Assembly: GCA_902800815.1 (NCBI GenBank)
Contig: CADCGB010000015.1
Span: forward strand, 1-58,204
Source of the DNA: Fibrobacter succinogenes
Lineage (GTDB): Bacteria > Fibrobacterota > Fibrobacteria > Fibrobacterales > Fibrobacteraceae
Direction: 5' to 3'
Length of the DNA: 58,204 bases
Part shown: positions 1 through 8,479 of the stretch, one piece after another
Layout of the letters: every line of letters begins with the position of its first letter
Position numbering within the stretch: the stretch's first letter is position 1
The notes under the pieces: generated by a model
The model's input: the letters and a program-made list of their open reading frames with translations, nothing else
Told to the model about the DNA's origin: nothing
Database searches by the model: none
Position numbers and translations under genes: made by a program

Positions 1-1
1 C

Positions 2-127
2 ATCAAGAACCCCACCGTCCCCGAAGAAGAAACCGTATATACCACCGCCGAACTCATGCAGAAACTCCACGAATCCTTCAAGGCAAGCGAAGAATTGCTC
101 GCAGAACTTAAAAAAGGGGTAAAATAA
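2..127 (+). CDS. C-terminal end of a probable type I restriction methyltransferase (HsdM)
   Basis: An open frame runs in from the left edge and stops with TAA at 125-127, giving about 41 C-terminal residues. They are acidic and helical (ELMQKLHESFKASEELLAEL), as is common at the end of N6-adenine methyltransferase M subunits. The identification rests mainly on context, because an hsdS gene lies 2.3 kb downstream on the same strand. No catalytic motif is visible in the part shown, so another large protein with a helical tail is possible. Confidence 0.45.
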   Translation: MKNPTVPEEETVYTTAELMQKLHESFKASEELLAELKKGVK

Positions 128-197
128 ACCGTTTTCTTTGAAAAAGTCTATTACCGAAAAAGCGTAATTTGCTACTTTTTGGGTAATAGGAGGTACG

Positions 198-1442
198 ATG
201 ATATTTACTCGTGAAGCATACCTAAGTCAGCTGGCTCAGAAAAAACAGAACGGGATGATAAAGATTATCACCGGCTTAAGACGCTGTGGAAAATCGTACC
301 TGCTTTTCAAGTTGTTTTATGACAAGCTTGTTGCAGAAGGTGTCCCGAAATCACACATCGTAAAGATTCCCCTTGACGACCTGGAATATGCAGAGCTGCG
401 TGACAAGATGGCTCTGTACAAGTTCATCAAGTCGAAAATCAAGGACAAGAAACAGTACTATTGCCTTTTAGACGAAATACAACTGGTTGAGGGATTTGAA
501 GAGGTCCTCAATTCCCTGTTGCATATTGAAAATGCCGATGTATATGTAACTGGCAGCAATTCGCGTTTTTTGGTGAAAGACGTAATCACCGAGTTTCGTG
601 GGCGTGGTGATGAAATTAGAATGTATCCGCTTTCGTTCAAGGAATTCTTTGAAGGCAGGAACGACGATTTTTCCTCTGCATGGACCGACTACTACACCTA
701 TGGCGGCCTCCCACTTGTGGCGACAATGAAAACCCACAAGGAAAAATCGGATTATCTGGACAACCTGTTCTCGAAGGTGTATCTGACGGATGTTGTTGAT
801 CGATACAGCATCCGCAACAAAGCTGAATTCGAAGAATTGCTCGATGTCGTAGCGTCTTCGATCGGCTCTCCGACAAATCCCGTGAAAATTGAGAACACTT
901 TCAAGTCAAAAAAGAAATCGACAATTACCCATAAGACAATAACATCGTATTTGAACTATCTCGATGACGCGTTCTTGATACAGACCGCGGAACGCTTTGA
1001 TATAAAAGGGCGTAAATACATTGGAGCCAATAAAAAATACTACTTCTCCGATGTTGGGCTCAGAAATGCCCGTTTGAATTTTCGCCAGCTGGAAGAATCC
1101 CACATTATGGAGAACATAATTTATAATGAACTGAAAATGCGTGGCTACAATGTGGATGTCGGGATTGTCGAATGCCGTGCAAAGGATAAGAACGGCTCGC
1201 TTAGGCAGATGCAGTTGGAATGTGACTTCGTGGCTAATCTAGGAAACGAGAAAATTTATATCCAATCCGCATTGAACCTTGCTGACGAAAAGAAAAAAGC
1301 ACAAGAGGAGAATTCTCTCCTGAAAATAAACGATAGCTTTAAAAAAGTCATTGTCCAAAAAGAAAAGGTTGTTCCCCATTACGACGAAAACGGGATCTAT
1401 ATAGTTTGTCTTGAAGACTTTTTGCTGGGAACTGTTTTATGA
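198..1442 (+). CDS. AAA_14 / DUF4143 family ATPase
   Basis: This 414-residue protein has the two-part layout of the AAA_14/DUF4143 family. A P-loop (GLRRCGKSY) lies near residues 26-34 and a Walker B (YYCLLDEIQ) near 93. A sensor-like VTGSNS follows near 116, and the C-terminal half resembles DUF4143, including an ECDFVA stretch near 345 that recalls a PD-(D/E)XK core. The start is supported by AGGAGG just upstream of the ATG. Members of this family are common in mobile regions and their role is mostly unknown. The stop overlaps a short, dead copy of the hsdS start (ATGA overlap), so the gene probably once sat directly before hsdS. Confidence 0.85.
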   Translation: MIFTREAYLSQLAQKKQNGMIKIITGLRRCGKSYLLFKLFYDKLVAEGVPKSHIVKIPLDDLEYAELRDKMALYKFIKSKIKDKKQYYCLLDEIQLVEGFEEVLNSLLHIENADVYVTGSNSRFLVKDVITEFRGRGDEIRMYPLSFKEFFEGRNDDFSSAWTDYYTYGGLPLVATMKTHKEKSDYLDNLFSKVYLTDVVDRYSIRNKAEFEELLDVVASSIGSPTNPVKIENTFKSKKKSTITHKTITSYLNYLDDAFLIQTAERFDIKGRKYIGANKKYYFSDVGLRNARLNFRQLEESHIMENIIYNELKMRGYNVDVGIVECRAKDKNGSLRQMQLECDFVANLGNEKIYIQSALNLADEKKKAQEENSLLKINDSFKKVIVQKEKVVPHYDENGIYIVCLEDFLLGTVL

Positions 1443-1465
1443 GCGAATGGAAAAAGGTAAGGTAG
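1439..1465 (+). repeat. Vestigial duplicate of the hsdS 5' end (MSEWKKVR then stop)
   Basis: ATGAGCGAATGGAAAAAGG begins at 1439, overlapping the stop of the upstream ATPase gene, and reads eight codons before TAG at 1463. The true hsdS start at 2422 has almost the same 24 bases (21 of 24 match) and encodes MSEWKKVK. The two copies bracket the cyclase-like gene exactly. This looks like a target-site-type or recombination duplication left when that gene was inserted at the hsdS start. Confidence 0.8.
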
Positions 1466-1475
1466 TGGGTATTGG

Positions 1476-2420
1476 ATGGAATTTTCTGAATATTATGTAG
1501 CCTACTTTGATGTTTTAGGGTATAAGGATGCCTTTAAAAAGTCTGCGGATATTTCTGTAAAACTTATCACATCAATTGAACAGTCAATTGATGTGATGAA
1601 GCAAATTGTTTCAGTTGTTAATGCTTCATATGATGATTCAATCGATAAAAAACCTGAGGTTGAATACAAATTTTTTTCAGATAATATTCTTATTTCCTAT
1701 AAGGAAGCAAAACACCCGTTTTCAGCGTTTTATTTAGTATCCTTTTTACGATTGGTTGCTACCATACAACGTGTGTTTTTTGAGGGATTCCATTTGATTG
1801 TTCGTGGCGGAGTAACAAAAGGCCCTTTGTATTTGACAAAGGATTTTGTCGGTGGGGAAGCTTTGATTGACGTTGTAGAACTTGAACAAAGTGCTGTTTA
1901 TCCAAGAATAGTTGTTGATGATTGTGTTATTAGTGAATTAGATTCAGAAATGCAAAATGATGTTTTGAAAAATATTATGGCTGCATCTAGCCAAGATTTA
2001 CTTGTGAAACATATTGATGGTAAGTTTTTCTTGAATTACATCATTTCTTATGATCCGTGGATAATGTTTCCCAAAAACGGTTCGCAATTTGAACCAGTAG
2101 ATAGCTTTGAAGAATTTCTAAAGAATTATAGCGAAGGTCGCCAACGCAAACCGATATACAAACCTGAATGTCAAAAGGAAGTTTCTGTAATTTTAAGAAA
2201 GCATAAAGAATTTGTAGAAGCGATGACAAATGAATTTAGTCAGTCGTCAAATGATAAGACTAAAGAATCGGAAAGAGTGAAGGTTTTGAAAAAATACCTG
2301 TGGTTGGTCTCTTTCCATAATAAGATTTGTGATATAATGTATAAAATGCCGCAATTAAAGATTAATTTAAAATCAGAATTTAATGAACAGACTTTGGCTT
2401 TTGATGTGAGTGTAGGTTGA
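1476..2420 (+). CDS. Class III nucleotidyl-cyclase-like protein inserted before hsdS
   Basis: This 314-residue protein is not one I can name. Its first 150 residues carry features in the order expected for the class III adenylate/guanylate cyclase fold. These are an Asp in a first strand (YFDVLGYKDAF, D12), a second Asp in a turn (FFSDNILIS, D69), an RGGVTKGPLY segment near 110, and GGEALIDVVELEQSA near 126. The two Asp would be the metal ligands. The C-terminal half is helical and charged. Class III-like cyclases make the signal in Pycsar phage defence, but no cNMP-binding effector is adjacent here. The gene ends one base before hsdS, sits between two copies of the hsdS start, and is more AT-rich than the preceding ATPase gene. 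Confidence 0.6.
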   Translation: MEFSEYYVAYFDVLGYKDAFKKSADISVKLITSIEQSIDVMKQIVSVVNASYDDSIDKKPEVEYKFFSDNILISYKEAKHPFSAFYLVSFLRLVATIQRVFFEGFHLIVRGGVTKGPLYLTKDFVGGEALIDVVELEQSAVYPRIVVDDCVISELDSEMQNDVLKNIMAASSQDLLVKHIDGKFFLNYIISYDPWIMFPKNGSQFEPVDSFEEFLKNYSEGRQRKPIYKPECQKEVSVILRKHKEFVEAMTNEFSQSSNDKTKESERVKVLKKYLWLVSFHNKICDIMYKMPQLKINLKSEFNEQTLAFDVSVG

Positions 2421-2421
2421 T

Positions 2422-3753
2422 ATGAGCGAATGGAAGAAAGTAAAGATTGGCGAGTTTCTAACGGAAAGCAAGGTTCTTGCAGAAGAATCTGATGCAGCAC
2501 ATCGCATTACCGTTCGATTAAATTGCAAAGGCGTCGAAAAGCGTGGACTGAAAGCTGAAAAAGAAGGCGCAACGAAATATTATACACGCTATGCCGGACA
2601 ATTTATCTACGGAAAACAGAATATCCATAAAGGGGCATTTGGAATTATCCCACCTGAATTAGATGGCTTTACATCATCTGCGGACCTTCCTGCTTTTGAT
2701 ATTGACGAATCAAAATGCATTCCAGAATGGATTCCATTGTGTTTGAAAGTTGATGAACGTTATAAAACGCTTCAAAAAGAGGTAAAAGGCGTAGGCTCGC
2801 AGCGTTTAGCAGTAAACGTATTTTTGAATGTGGAAATTCCCCTGCCTGATGTAAATGTTCAAAGAAAGATTTTAGCAAAGGTGAGCAAGAAAATAACATC
2901 AATTGCTCTCCTTGATGATGAAACTGAAAAACAAAAATCCTACGCAAAACAACTCCGCCAGAACATCCTCCAAGAAGCCATAGAAGGAAAACTCACCGCA
3001 GACTGGCGTAAACAACACCCCGTCCAAAAAGGCAACCCCGACTACGACGCCGAAGCATTATTTGAGAAAATCCAAGCCGAAAATTCGGAAACCAAAAGTT
3101 CCAAAAAGACCGTTGCTCCCATCACAAAAGACGAAATCCCCTTTGAAATCCCAACCAACTGGAAATGGGTAAGACTCGGAGAAATTGTTGAAAATATTAC
3201 AAGTGGTTCAAGAGAATGGGCTAAATATTATAGTGATACGGGTGCCATTTTTTTGAGAATGGGAAACCTTTCAAGAGAATCTTATGAGTTGAGACTGGAT
3301 AACATTCAACATGTTCGTGTCCCAGAATCATCAGAGGGTAAAAGAACACGTTTATTGCCTTTTGACTTGCTTTTTTCGATTACCGCTGAAATTGGTAATT
3401 TAGGTTTAATTCCAAAGGATTTCCCTGAAGCGTATATAAATCAACATACAGCAAGAATTCGTTTTGCTCAGCTTGTAAAGCAGAGCCTTTATTTTGCAAA
3501 TGCTCTACTTGCTCCTGGAATAAGAAAATTGTATTTACCAAATGCTCATGGAATGAAAAATAGTTTTAGACTCGATACTTTATCTTTTATTCCTATTCCC
3601 CTTCCCCCATTAGCAGAGCAAAAAGAAATCGTCGTCCGAGTTGAACACCACCTACAAACCATCACCCAACTTGAAACCCAAATCGCCACCCGCGAAACCC
3701 TCACCAAACAACTCATGCAAAGCATCCTAAAAGACGCCTTCGAGGAGGGATAG
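2422..3753 (+). CDS. hsdS: Type I restriction-modification specificity subunit
   Basis: This 443-residue protein has the two-target-recognition-domain layout of HsdS. The first domain spans about residues 1-165. A conserved helical spacer follows (QLRQNILQEAIEGKLTADW, about 175-193), then the second domain opening WKWVRLGEIV near 249, and the closing spacer (PLPPLAEQKEIV, then QLMQSILKDAFEEG). HsdS sets the DNA site read by the type I methyltransferase and endonuclease. The spacers use C-ending codons and are GC-richer than the recognition domains, which suggests domain exchange. No hsdR is in the window. Four bases separate it from the OLD nuclease gene, so the two are probably cotranscribed. 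Confidence 0.9.
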   Translation: MSEWKKVKIGEFLTESKVLAEESDAAHRITVRLNCKGVEKRGLKAEKEGATKYYTRYAGQFIYGKQNIHKGAFGIIPPELDGFTSSADLPAFDIDESKCIPEWIPLCLKVDERYKTLQKEVKGVGSQRLAVNVFLNVEIPLPDVNVQRKILAKVSKKITSIALLDDETEKQKSYAKQLRQNILQEAIEGKLTADWRKQHPVQKGNPDYDAEALFEKIQAENSETKSSKKTVAPITKDEIPFEIPTNWKWVRLGEIVENITSGSREWAKYYSDTGAIFLRMGNLSRESYELRLDNIQHVRVPESSEGKRTRLLPFDLLFSITAEIGNLGLIPKDFPEAYINQHTARIRFAQLVKQSLYFANALLAPGIRKLYLPNAHGMKNSFRLDTLSFIPIPLPPLAEQKEIVVRVEHHLQTITQLETQIATRETLTKQLMQSILKDAFEEG

Positions 3754-3757
3754 AGAT

Positions 3758-5551
3758 ATGTATTTATCAAATGTAAAATTGTGGAATTTTAGACAATTTG
3801 GAAATGACTCGGCACCTTTAGATTTAAAGACTCCTCATCTAAACTTGATTTTCAAGAACGGCATGAATGTATTGATTGGAGAAAATGATTCGGGGAAAAC
3901 CGCAATCATTGATGCGATTAGAATTGTGCTAAAAACACAAGATTATGATTGGTATAGGATAACAAAAGAAGATTTCTATAACGAATCAAAAAGATTTAGA
4001 ATAGAACTTAGATTCGATGATCTTTCAGACGATGAAGCAAAAAATTTTGTTGAGTGGTTATCTTTTGAATCGCAAGAAGGGGTAACTGAAAAACGCTTCT
4101 ATTTACGTATTATCTATGATGTTGAAAGAGATGATACAAGAGTTTTTTCAAGCGATGTTTGTGCTGGTTCTGATGATAATGGACGCCCTTTAAATGCTGA
4201 AGCGAGAGACTTGTTAAGAGTAACTTATTTGAAACCATTAAGGGATGCGGCAACTGAATTGGCCCCTGGAAGATATTCTAGATTATCGTCGATTCTCTTT
4301 GCCAGCGATCTTTTTAATAAAGGTAAAAATCAAACCGAATTAGATTCTCATCTATCCGAATTTAACACTTTTATTGAAAACTTTTTTTCAGATGACCAAA
4401 AACAAGGTTATAAAATAAAAGATATTCTTGATAAATATTTAAAGAAATTTATTTCAAGTGATTCTGAATCGAAATTTTCGTTTGCATCTACAGATTTAAA
4501 AAACACTTTATCAAAATTAGAATTGGAATTAAAAGAAAAAATTAATCCCGGTTTAGGTTCTTTAAATCGCTTATATATGGCAACGGAACTTTTAAACTTA
4601 AAGCGAGGCAATTGGAATGGACTTAAATTGGGCTTAATTGAGGAATTAGAAGCTCATCTACATCCTCAAGCACAAATGAAAGTGATTGAACAATTATGCG
4701 ATAGTTGTCAAGATGAGAAAATACAGTTTATACTTACTACACACAGCCCCAATTTAGCATCAAAGTTAAAACTGAAAGATTTAATCCTGTGCACCCAAAA
4801 ACAATGTTTTCCTTTGGGGGAGGAATATACAAAGCTTAATGCGAATGGTTACATTTTTTTAGAAAAATTTCTAGATGTAACCAAAGCAAATTTATTTTTT
4901 GCGAAAGGACTGTTTTTTGTTGAAGGATGGGCTGAACAAATTTTTTTACCTGCGTTCGTAAATCTTTTAAAAGAAAAGGGCGTAATTACTCAAAATTTAA
5001 CAGAGTCTGGCGTTTCTATTGTTAATGTTGGAAGTGTTGCTTTTTTGGAGTATTCAAAAATTTTTCAAAGAAAAGACGAATCGGAAATAAATATTCCAAT
5101 AGCAATAATTACCGATTCCGATGTGGCGGCATATAAAAAAGAGAAAAAGGATGATAAAGAGGAAATTGTAAAAAGAGATGATTCCGAAATTTCTTCAGAT
5201 TTAAACGATGTTTTACCAAGGAAAGAATCAAAATACAATTATCAAAGTCATATAAAGGCATTTCTGGCTAAGGATTGGACTTTTGAATATGCGTTATACA
5301 GATCAAATGTTTTTTCCCATACTTTTATAGAAAAAGTTAAAATCATTCATTCAAAAACGGATTTCTCTAATTTTGAGCTTTCTTTAGCTGAAAAACTATT
5401 ATCACAATCGCTAAAGAAGACTGAAATTGCGTATCTAATGTCTAATTATTTGAACGATAAATCAAAAACCGCTTCTATAACAAAAAGCCAATTAGAATCA
5501 GATGATTCTATATTGTACCTCATCGATGCGATTAAATTTGTATGCAAATAG
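3758..5551 (+). CDS. OLD-family ATP-dependent endonuclease, GajA-like
   Basis: The 597-residue protein has an ABC-type ATPase followed by a TOPRIM nuclease domain. The Walker A is GENDSGKT at residues 41-48 and the Walker B is LGLIEELEAHLHP near 290. TOPRIM motifs are FFVEGWAE near 387 and the DxD motif IITDSD near 450. This is the class 2 OLD arrangement, in which the nuclease gene is followed by a UvrD-like helicase gene, as in Gabija (GajA is a DNA nickase regulated by nucleotides). Its stop overlaps the helicase start by 10 bases. It lies four bases after hsdS, an unusual placement for Gabija. I infer phage defence from family and context. Confidence 0.85.
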   Translation: MYLSNVKLWNFRQFGNDSAPLDLKTPHLNLIFKNGMNVLIGENDSGKTAIIDAIRIVLKTQDYDWYRITKEDFYNESKRFRIELRFDDLSDDEAKNFVEWLSFESQEGVTEKRFYLRIIYDVERDDTRVFSSDVCAGSDDNGRPLNAEARDLLRVTYLKPLRDAATELAPGRYSRLSSILFASDLFNKGKNQTELDSHLSEFNTFIENFFSDDQKQGYKIKDILDKYLKKFISSDSESKFSFASTDLKNTLSKLELELKEKINPGLGSLNRLYMATELLNLKRGNWNGLKLGLIEELEAHLHPQAQMKVIEQLCDSCQDEKIQFILTTHSPNLASKLKLKDLILCTQKQCFPLGEEYTKLNANGYIFLEKFLDVTKANLFFAKGLFFVEGWAEQIFLPAFVNLLKEKGVITQNLTESGVSIVNVGSVAFLEYSKIFQRKDESEINIPIAIITDSDVAAYKKEKKDDKEEIVKRDDSEISSDLNDVLPRKESKYNYQSHIKAFLAKDWTFEYALYRSNVFSHTFIEKVKIIHSKTDFSNFELSLAEKLLSQSLKKTEIAYLMSNYLNDKSKTASITKSQLESDDSILYLIDAIKFVCK

Positions 5552-7470
5552 AAATATCAAATGACGATATTGAAATGGCAGAAAGGATATTACTTCCTTG
5601 TGGTTGTCATTTTGATGAAGAACGACGGATTTTTATAAAAGACTTATCAACTTTAGATTTACAAGCTGTTCCAGGAAGTGGGAAAACAACGGCTCTTTTG
5701 GCAAAACTAAGGATTCTAGCCTCTAAAATGCCTTTGCAAGAAGGTGGTGGTGTACTGGTTATTTCCCATACTAACGCAGCAATTGATGAAATTAAGGAAA
5801 AAATAGGAAGCATTGTCCCAAATTTATTTCAATACCCTAATTATGTAGGTACGATACAGAGTTTTGTGGATCAATTTCTTGCTATACCATACTATTCTCA
5901 AAAATTTGGTCATAGTCCCAATCGAATTGATGATGAAATATATACTGAACTATGCTGCAGATATCTTGAAAAAAATAACAAAGGTTCTAATTGGCTTAAT
6001 ATTAAAAGAAATTCATTGTCTATTTTAAAATCAATAGATGCCATAGATGCAAATGAAGTAATCAAAATAGATGGACTGAAAAACCAAACAAGTCCCGCTT
6101 ACATTTCAATTCGTGATTTTAGGTTTACGTTGGTGAACGATGGGTTTTTAAAATTTGATGACGCGTTCAAGTTTGCTGAAGCGTATTTAAATGAATGTCC
6201 TCAAATAAGTAGCTTGTTAAAAAAGCGATTTAGATTTGTCTTTGTTGATGAAATGCAGGACATGTCTGAACAACAATGCGGACTATTAGAAAAGATTTTT
6301 TTTGACACTTCAGGATTAAATTATTTTCAACGTATTGGAGATCGCAATCAATCAATTTATTCGGGAAGGGAAGAAGGTTCAAGTGATTCTTGGATGGATC
6401 GTGAACGTGTTTTACGTTTAAATGGAAGTCAACGTCTGTGTAAGAATATAGCCGATATTGTGCAATCTTTTTCTATAACGAATCAACCTATTGAAGGGAG
6501 AATGAAAAAATCCAATGGTGGTGAAATTGAAATAAAGCCGTGTTTGATAACATATTCAGAGGATAAGATTAATCAAGTTATTCCTAAATTTATAAACATA
6601 ATTAAAGAATTAAAAGGAAATGGCTCAATAGAGAATGTAAAAAAAGAAAGGTATGCGGTCATAGGTTGGCGAAAATCTGCGGGAAAGGGTGTTGGTATAG
6701 ACAGTTTTTATCCAAATTTCAAAAACAATGTTTTGCAAAAAAGAAAAAATTATAATTCTTTAAAGGCATATTTGTTTAATTGTGGCAAGTCAACGTGTAG
6801 CATGAATGATTTAAGAACCAATATTTTAAGTGCTTTGTTGAAAATATTAAGAATAGAACACATAAAAGATTCTAATGATTTGTTTTTTACACAAAAAAGA
6901 CTATTAGAGTTTTTAAAAAAGAATGAAACTGCCTATAATATTTTTAAGTCTAATTTGTGCAGTTGGTGTAAAAAATGTGCCAACGATTTATATGACGAAG
7001 TCTTGTCAGATATCAGAGGCTATTTGCCCAATTTTCTTCAATTTTGGAGTAAGACCGTATTCTTGTCAAAAAACTTTATTGATGATGATTCTATGGAAGA
7101 TGTTGTTGCTCAAGAGTCTTCTGTAACAAATGATGATGTTTGTATTGATGGTGTGTCTGTTTCCGTACAGACGGTTCATTCAATAAAAGGACAGACTTGT
7201 ACTGGAGTTCTTTATTTAGATACATATAATGGGAATGGCTGTGGAGCATCTTCATTAAAGTATGAATCTGAAAAATTATCAAAGTATTTTCTTGGTCAAA
7301 AACTGTGTGACAATCAAAATGAAAAGAAGTTTATTAAAGAAGCAGCAAAAGTTGCTTATGTTGGTTTTTCTCGACCAACGCATTTGCTTTGTTATGCGGT
7401 TCAAAAAGAAAGGTTTGATAAAAAACTTTCAAATATAGACACGACGAAATGGAACATTGTAAATATATAA
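5542..7470 (+). CDS. UvrD/Rep-like superfamily 1 helicase, GajB-like
   Basis: This 642-residue protein has superfamily 1A helicase motifs. They are Walker A VPGSGKTTAL near residues 43-52, motif II FVFVDEMQD near 231, motif III RIGDRNQSIYS near 268, motif V SVQTVHSIKGQ near 542 and motif VI VAYVGFSRPTHLL near 611. It overlaps the OLD nuclease gene by 10 bases, so translation is probably coupled and the two act together as in Gabija. It is longer than the roughly 500 residues usual for GajB, with an extra central segment (about 330-500) holding several Cys, including LCSWCKKC. The gene is very AT-rich. A transposase scar follows directly. Confidence 0.85.
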   Translation: MQIEISNDDIEMAERILLPCGCHFDEERRIFIKDLSTLDLQAVPGSGKTTALLAKLRILASKMPLQEGGGVLVISHTNAAIDEIKEKIGSIVPNLFQYPNYVGTIQSFVDQFLAIPYYSQKFGHSPNRIDDEIYTELCCRYLEKNNKGSNWLNIKRNSLSILKSIDAIDANEVIKIDGLKNQTSPAYISIRDFRFTLVNDGFLKFDDAFKFAEAYLNECPQISSLLKKRFRFVFVDEMQDMSEQQCGLLEKIFFDTSGLNYFQRIGDRNQSIYSGREEGSSDSWMDRERVLRLNGSQRLCKNIADIVQSFSITNQPIEGRMKKSNGGEIEIKPCLITYSEDKINQVIPKFINIIKELKGNGSIENVKKERYAVIGWRKSAGKGVGIDSFYPNFKNNVLQKRKNYNSLKAYLFNCGKSTCSMNDLRTNILSALLKILRIEHIKDSNDLFFTQKRLLEFLKKNETAYNIFKSNLCSWCKKCANDLYDEVLSDIRGYLPNFLQFWSKTVFLSKNFIDDDSMEDVVAQESSVTNDDVCIDGVSVSVQTVHSIKGQTCTGVLYLDTYNGNGCGASSLKYESEKLSKYFLGQKLCDNQNEKKFIKEAAKVAYVGFSRPTHLLCYAVQKERFDKKLSNIDTTKWNIVNI

Positions 7471-7655
7471 GTGTGGGGTGGAAATTTTGGAGAAAGGGAT
7501 GCGCATTAAGATGCGATTGCGGGAATTGCTTTCCTCATTAAAAAAAATTCTTGGTTAAAAGATATGTTGAATATAACAGGTAAGATAAACCGAATTTTGG
7601 GTAAAGGCAACTTGGTGGTGTCAAGGGTTTTTCGCAAAAATAGTTTGTCCCAACA

Positions 7656-7893
7656 TCAGATTTTGGCTACGTCCATCTTCGCCTTTTTCAATTCCTTTTC
7701 GTATTCCTGTATTTTTTCAAGCTCGTAGAGGTGCTTCATGTTCAGGTACTTCTTGGTGCCCCATTCCTTTGTCGCAATGTATCTTAGTCTGGCGCAGACA
7801 AGCATCAAAGCCGACGCTCCATCCGGGAAACAGCCCACAACCCTAGTCCTTCTGCGAATTTCCCGGTTCAGGCGTTCAAGGATGGGCGTGCAG
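7656..7893 (-). pseudogene. C-terminal fragment of an IS256 (Mutator) family transposase
   Basis: The minus strand encodes about 78 residues typical of the end of an IS256-family transposase. They include LERLNREIRRRTRVVGCFPD, then ASALMLVCARLRYIATKEW and KKYLNMKHL, before a normal stop. The catalytic DDE region is gone, and the frame is cut near 7893, where the IS3 remnant on the opposite strand begins. The element is therefore dead and was probably truncated when the second element inserted or recombined. The 185 bases between it and the helicase gene hold no convincing gene. Confidence 0.8.
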
Positions 7894-8421
7894 ATTGATG
7901 GGCATCCACAAGTCGTTCTTCTACTACGAATCTACCAAGGACGATTCCGAAGTCGAGGCTGCGATACGGCAGAAGGCCGAGGCTACCGACGATGGCTTCT
8001 GGAAAATATTCAGGCTGATTCGCAAGGATGGACATCCGTGGAATCACAAGAAGGTCCACCGTGTCTACGAGGCGATTCATTTCAACAAGCGAAAGCCGTT
8101 GCGCAAACGCTTGCCAGCCCGTGTCAAGAATCCGCTCGTGACACCGGACCAGAATTCATTTCACATGAATTTCAAGATTGGTGCGATGGAAACGGAATCA
8201 AAATTTTGTACACGCAGCCCGGGTGTCCGACACAGAACAGCTATATCGAACGGTTTAACGGATCGTACCGAAGGGCTGTTCTTGACGCCTACATTTTCAG
8301 GACTTTAGATGATGTCAGGGAAATTACCGAAAAGTGGACGGATTACTACAACAACGAAAGACCCCGCGACTCCTTAAACAACCTCGTTCCAATGGAGTAT
8401 CGGTTGATGAGAACAGGGTGA
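7891..8421 (+). pseudogene. IS3-family OrfB transposase with internal deletion and frameshift
   Basis: Two frames together make an incomplete IS3-family OrfB. The first (about 7895-8138) gives the N-terminal helix-turn-helix part, with MGIHKSFFYYES and LRKRLPARVKNPL. The second (about 8139-8421) resumes at DTGPEFISHEFQDWC and runs through the GCPTQNSYIERFNGSYRRA block to a normal end. The stretch carrying the first catalytic Asp (roughly 80 residues) is missing at the junction, while the second Asp and the final Glu remain. OrfA and the left end are absent. The element cannot move on its own. Confidence 0.85.
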
Positions 8422-8437
8422 TTTTGTATACTTTAAA

Positions 8438-8463
8438 CCAGTCCTAAAAATGGGTAGCTGACA
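8438..8463. repeat. Right terminal inverted repeat of the IS3 remnant
   Basis: The reverse complement of this segment begins TGTCAGCTACCC and continues ATTTTTAGGACTGG, the style of IS150-group ends (terminal TG, then CTACCCATTTTTAGGA). It lies 17 bases after the transposase stop, as expected. No matching left end is seen. The next gene starts 16 bases further on, so the insertion abuts its regulatory region. Confidence 0.7.
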
Positions 8464-8479
8464 ACAGAATGTGGGGTAT

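Noticed and set aside
7500..7559. A 19-codon frame encoding a cationic peptide (MRIKMRLRELLSSLKKILG) after the helicase gene
   Set aside because: It has a weak ribosome site and an amphipathic look, but it lies in transposon-scarred DNA and is short enough to arise by chance.
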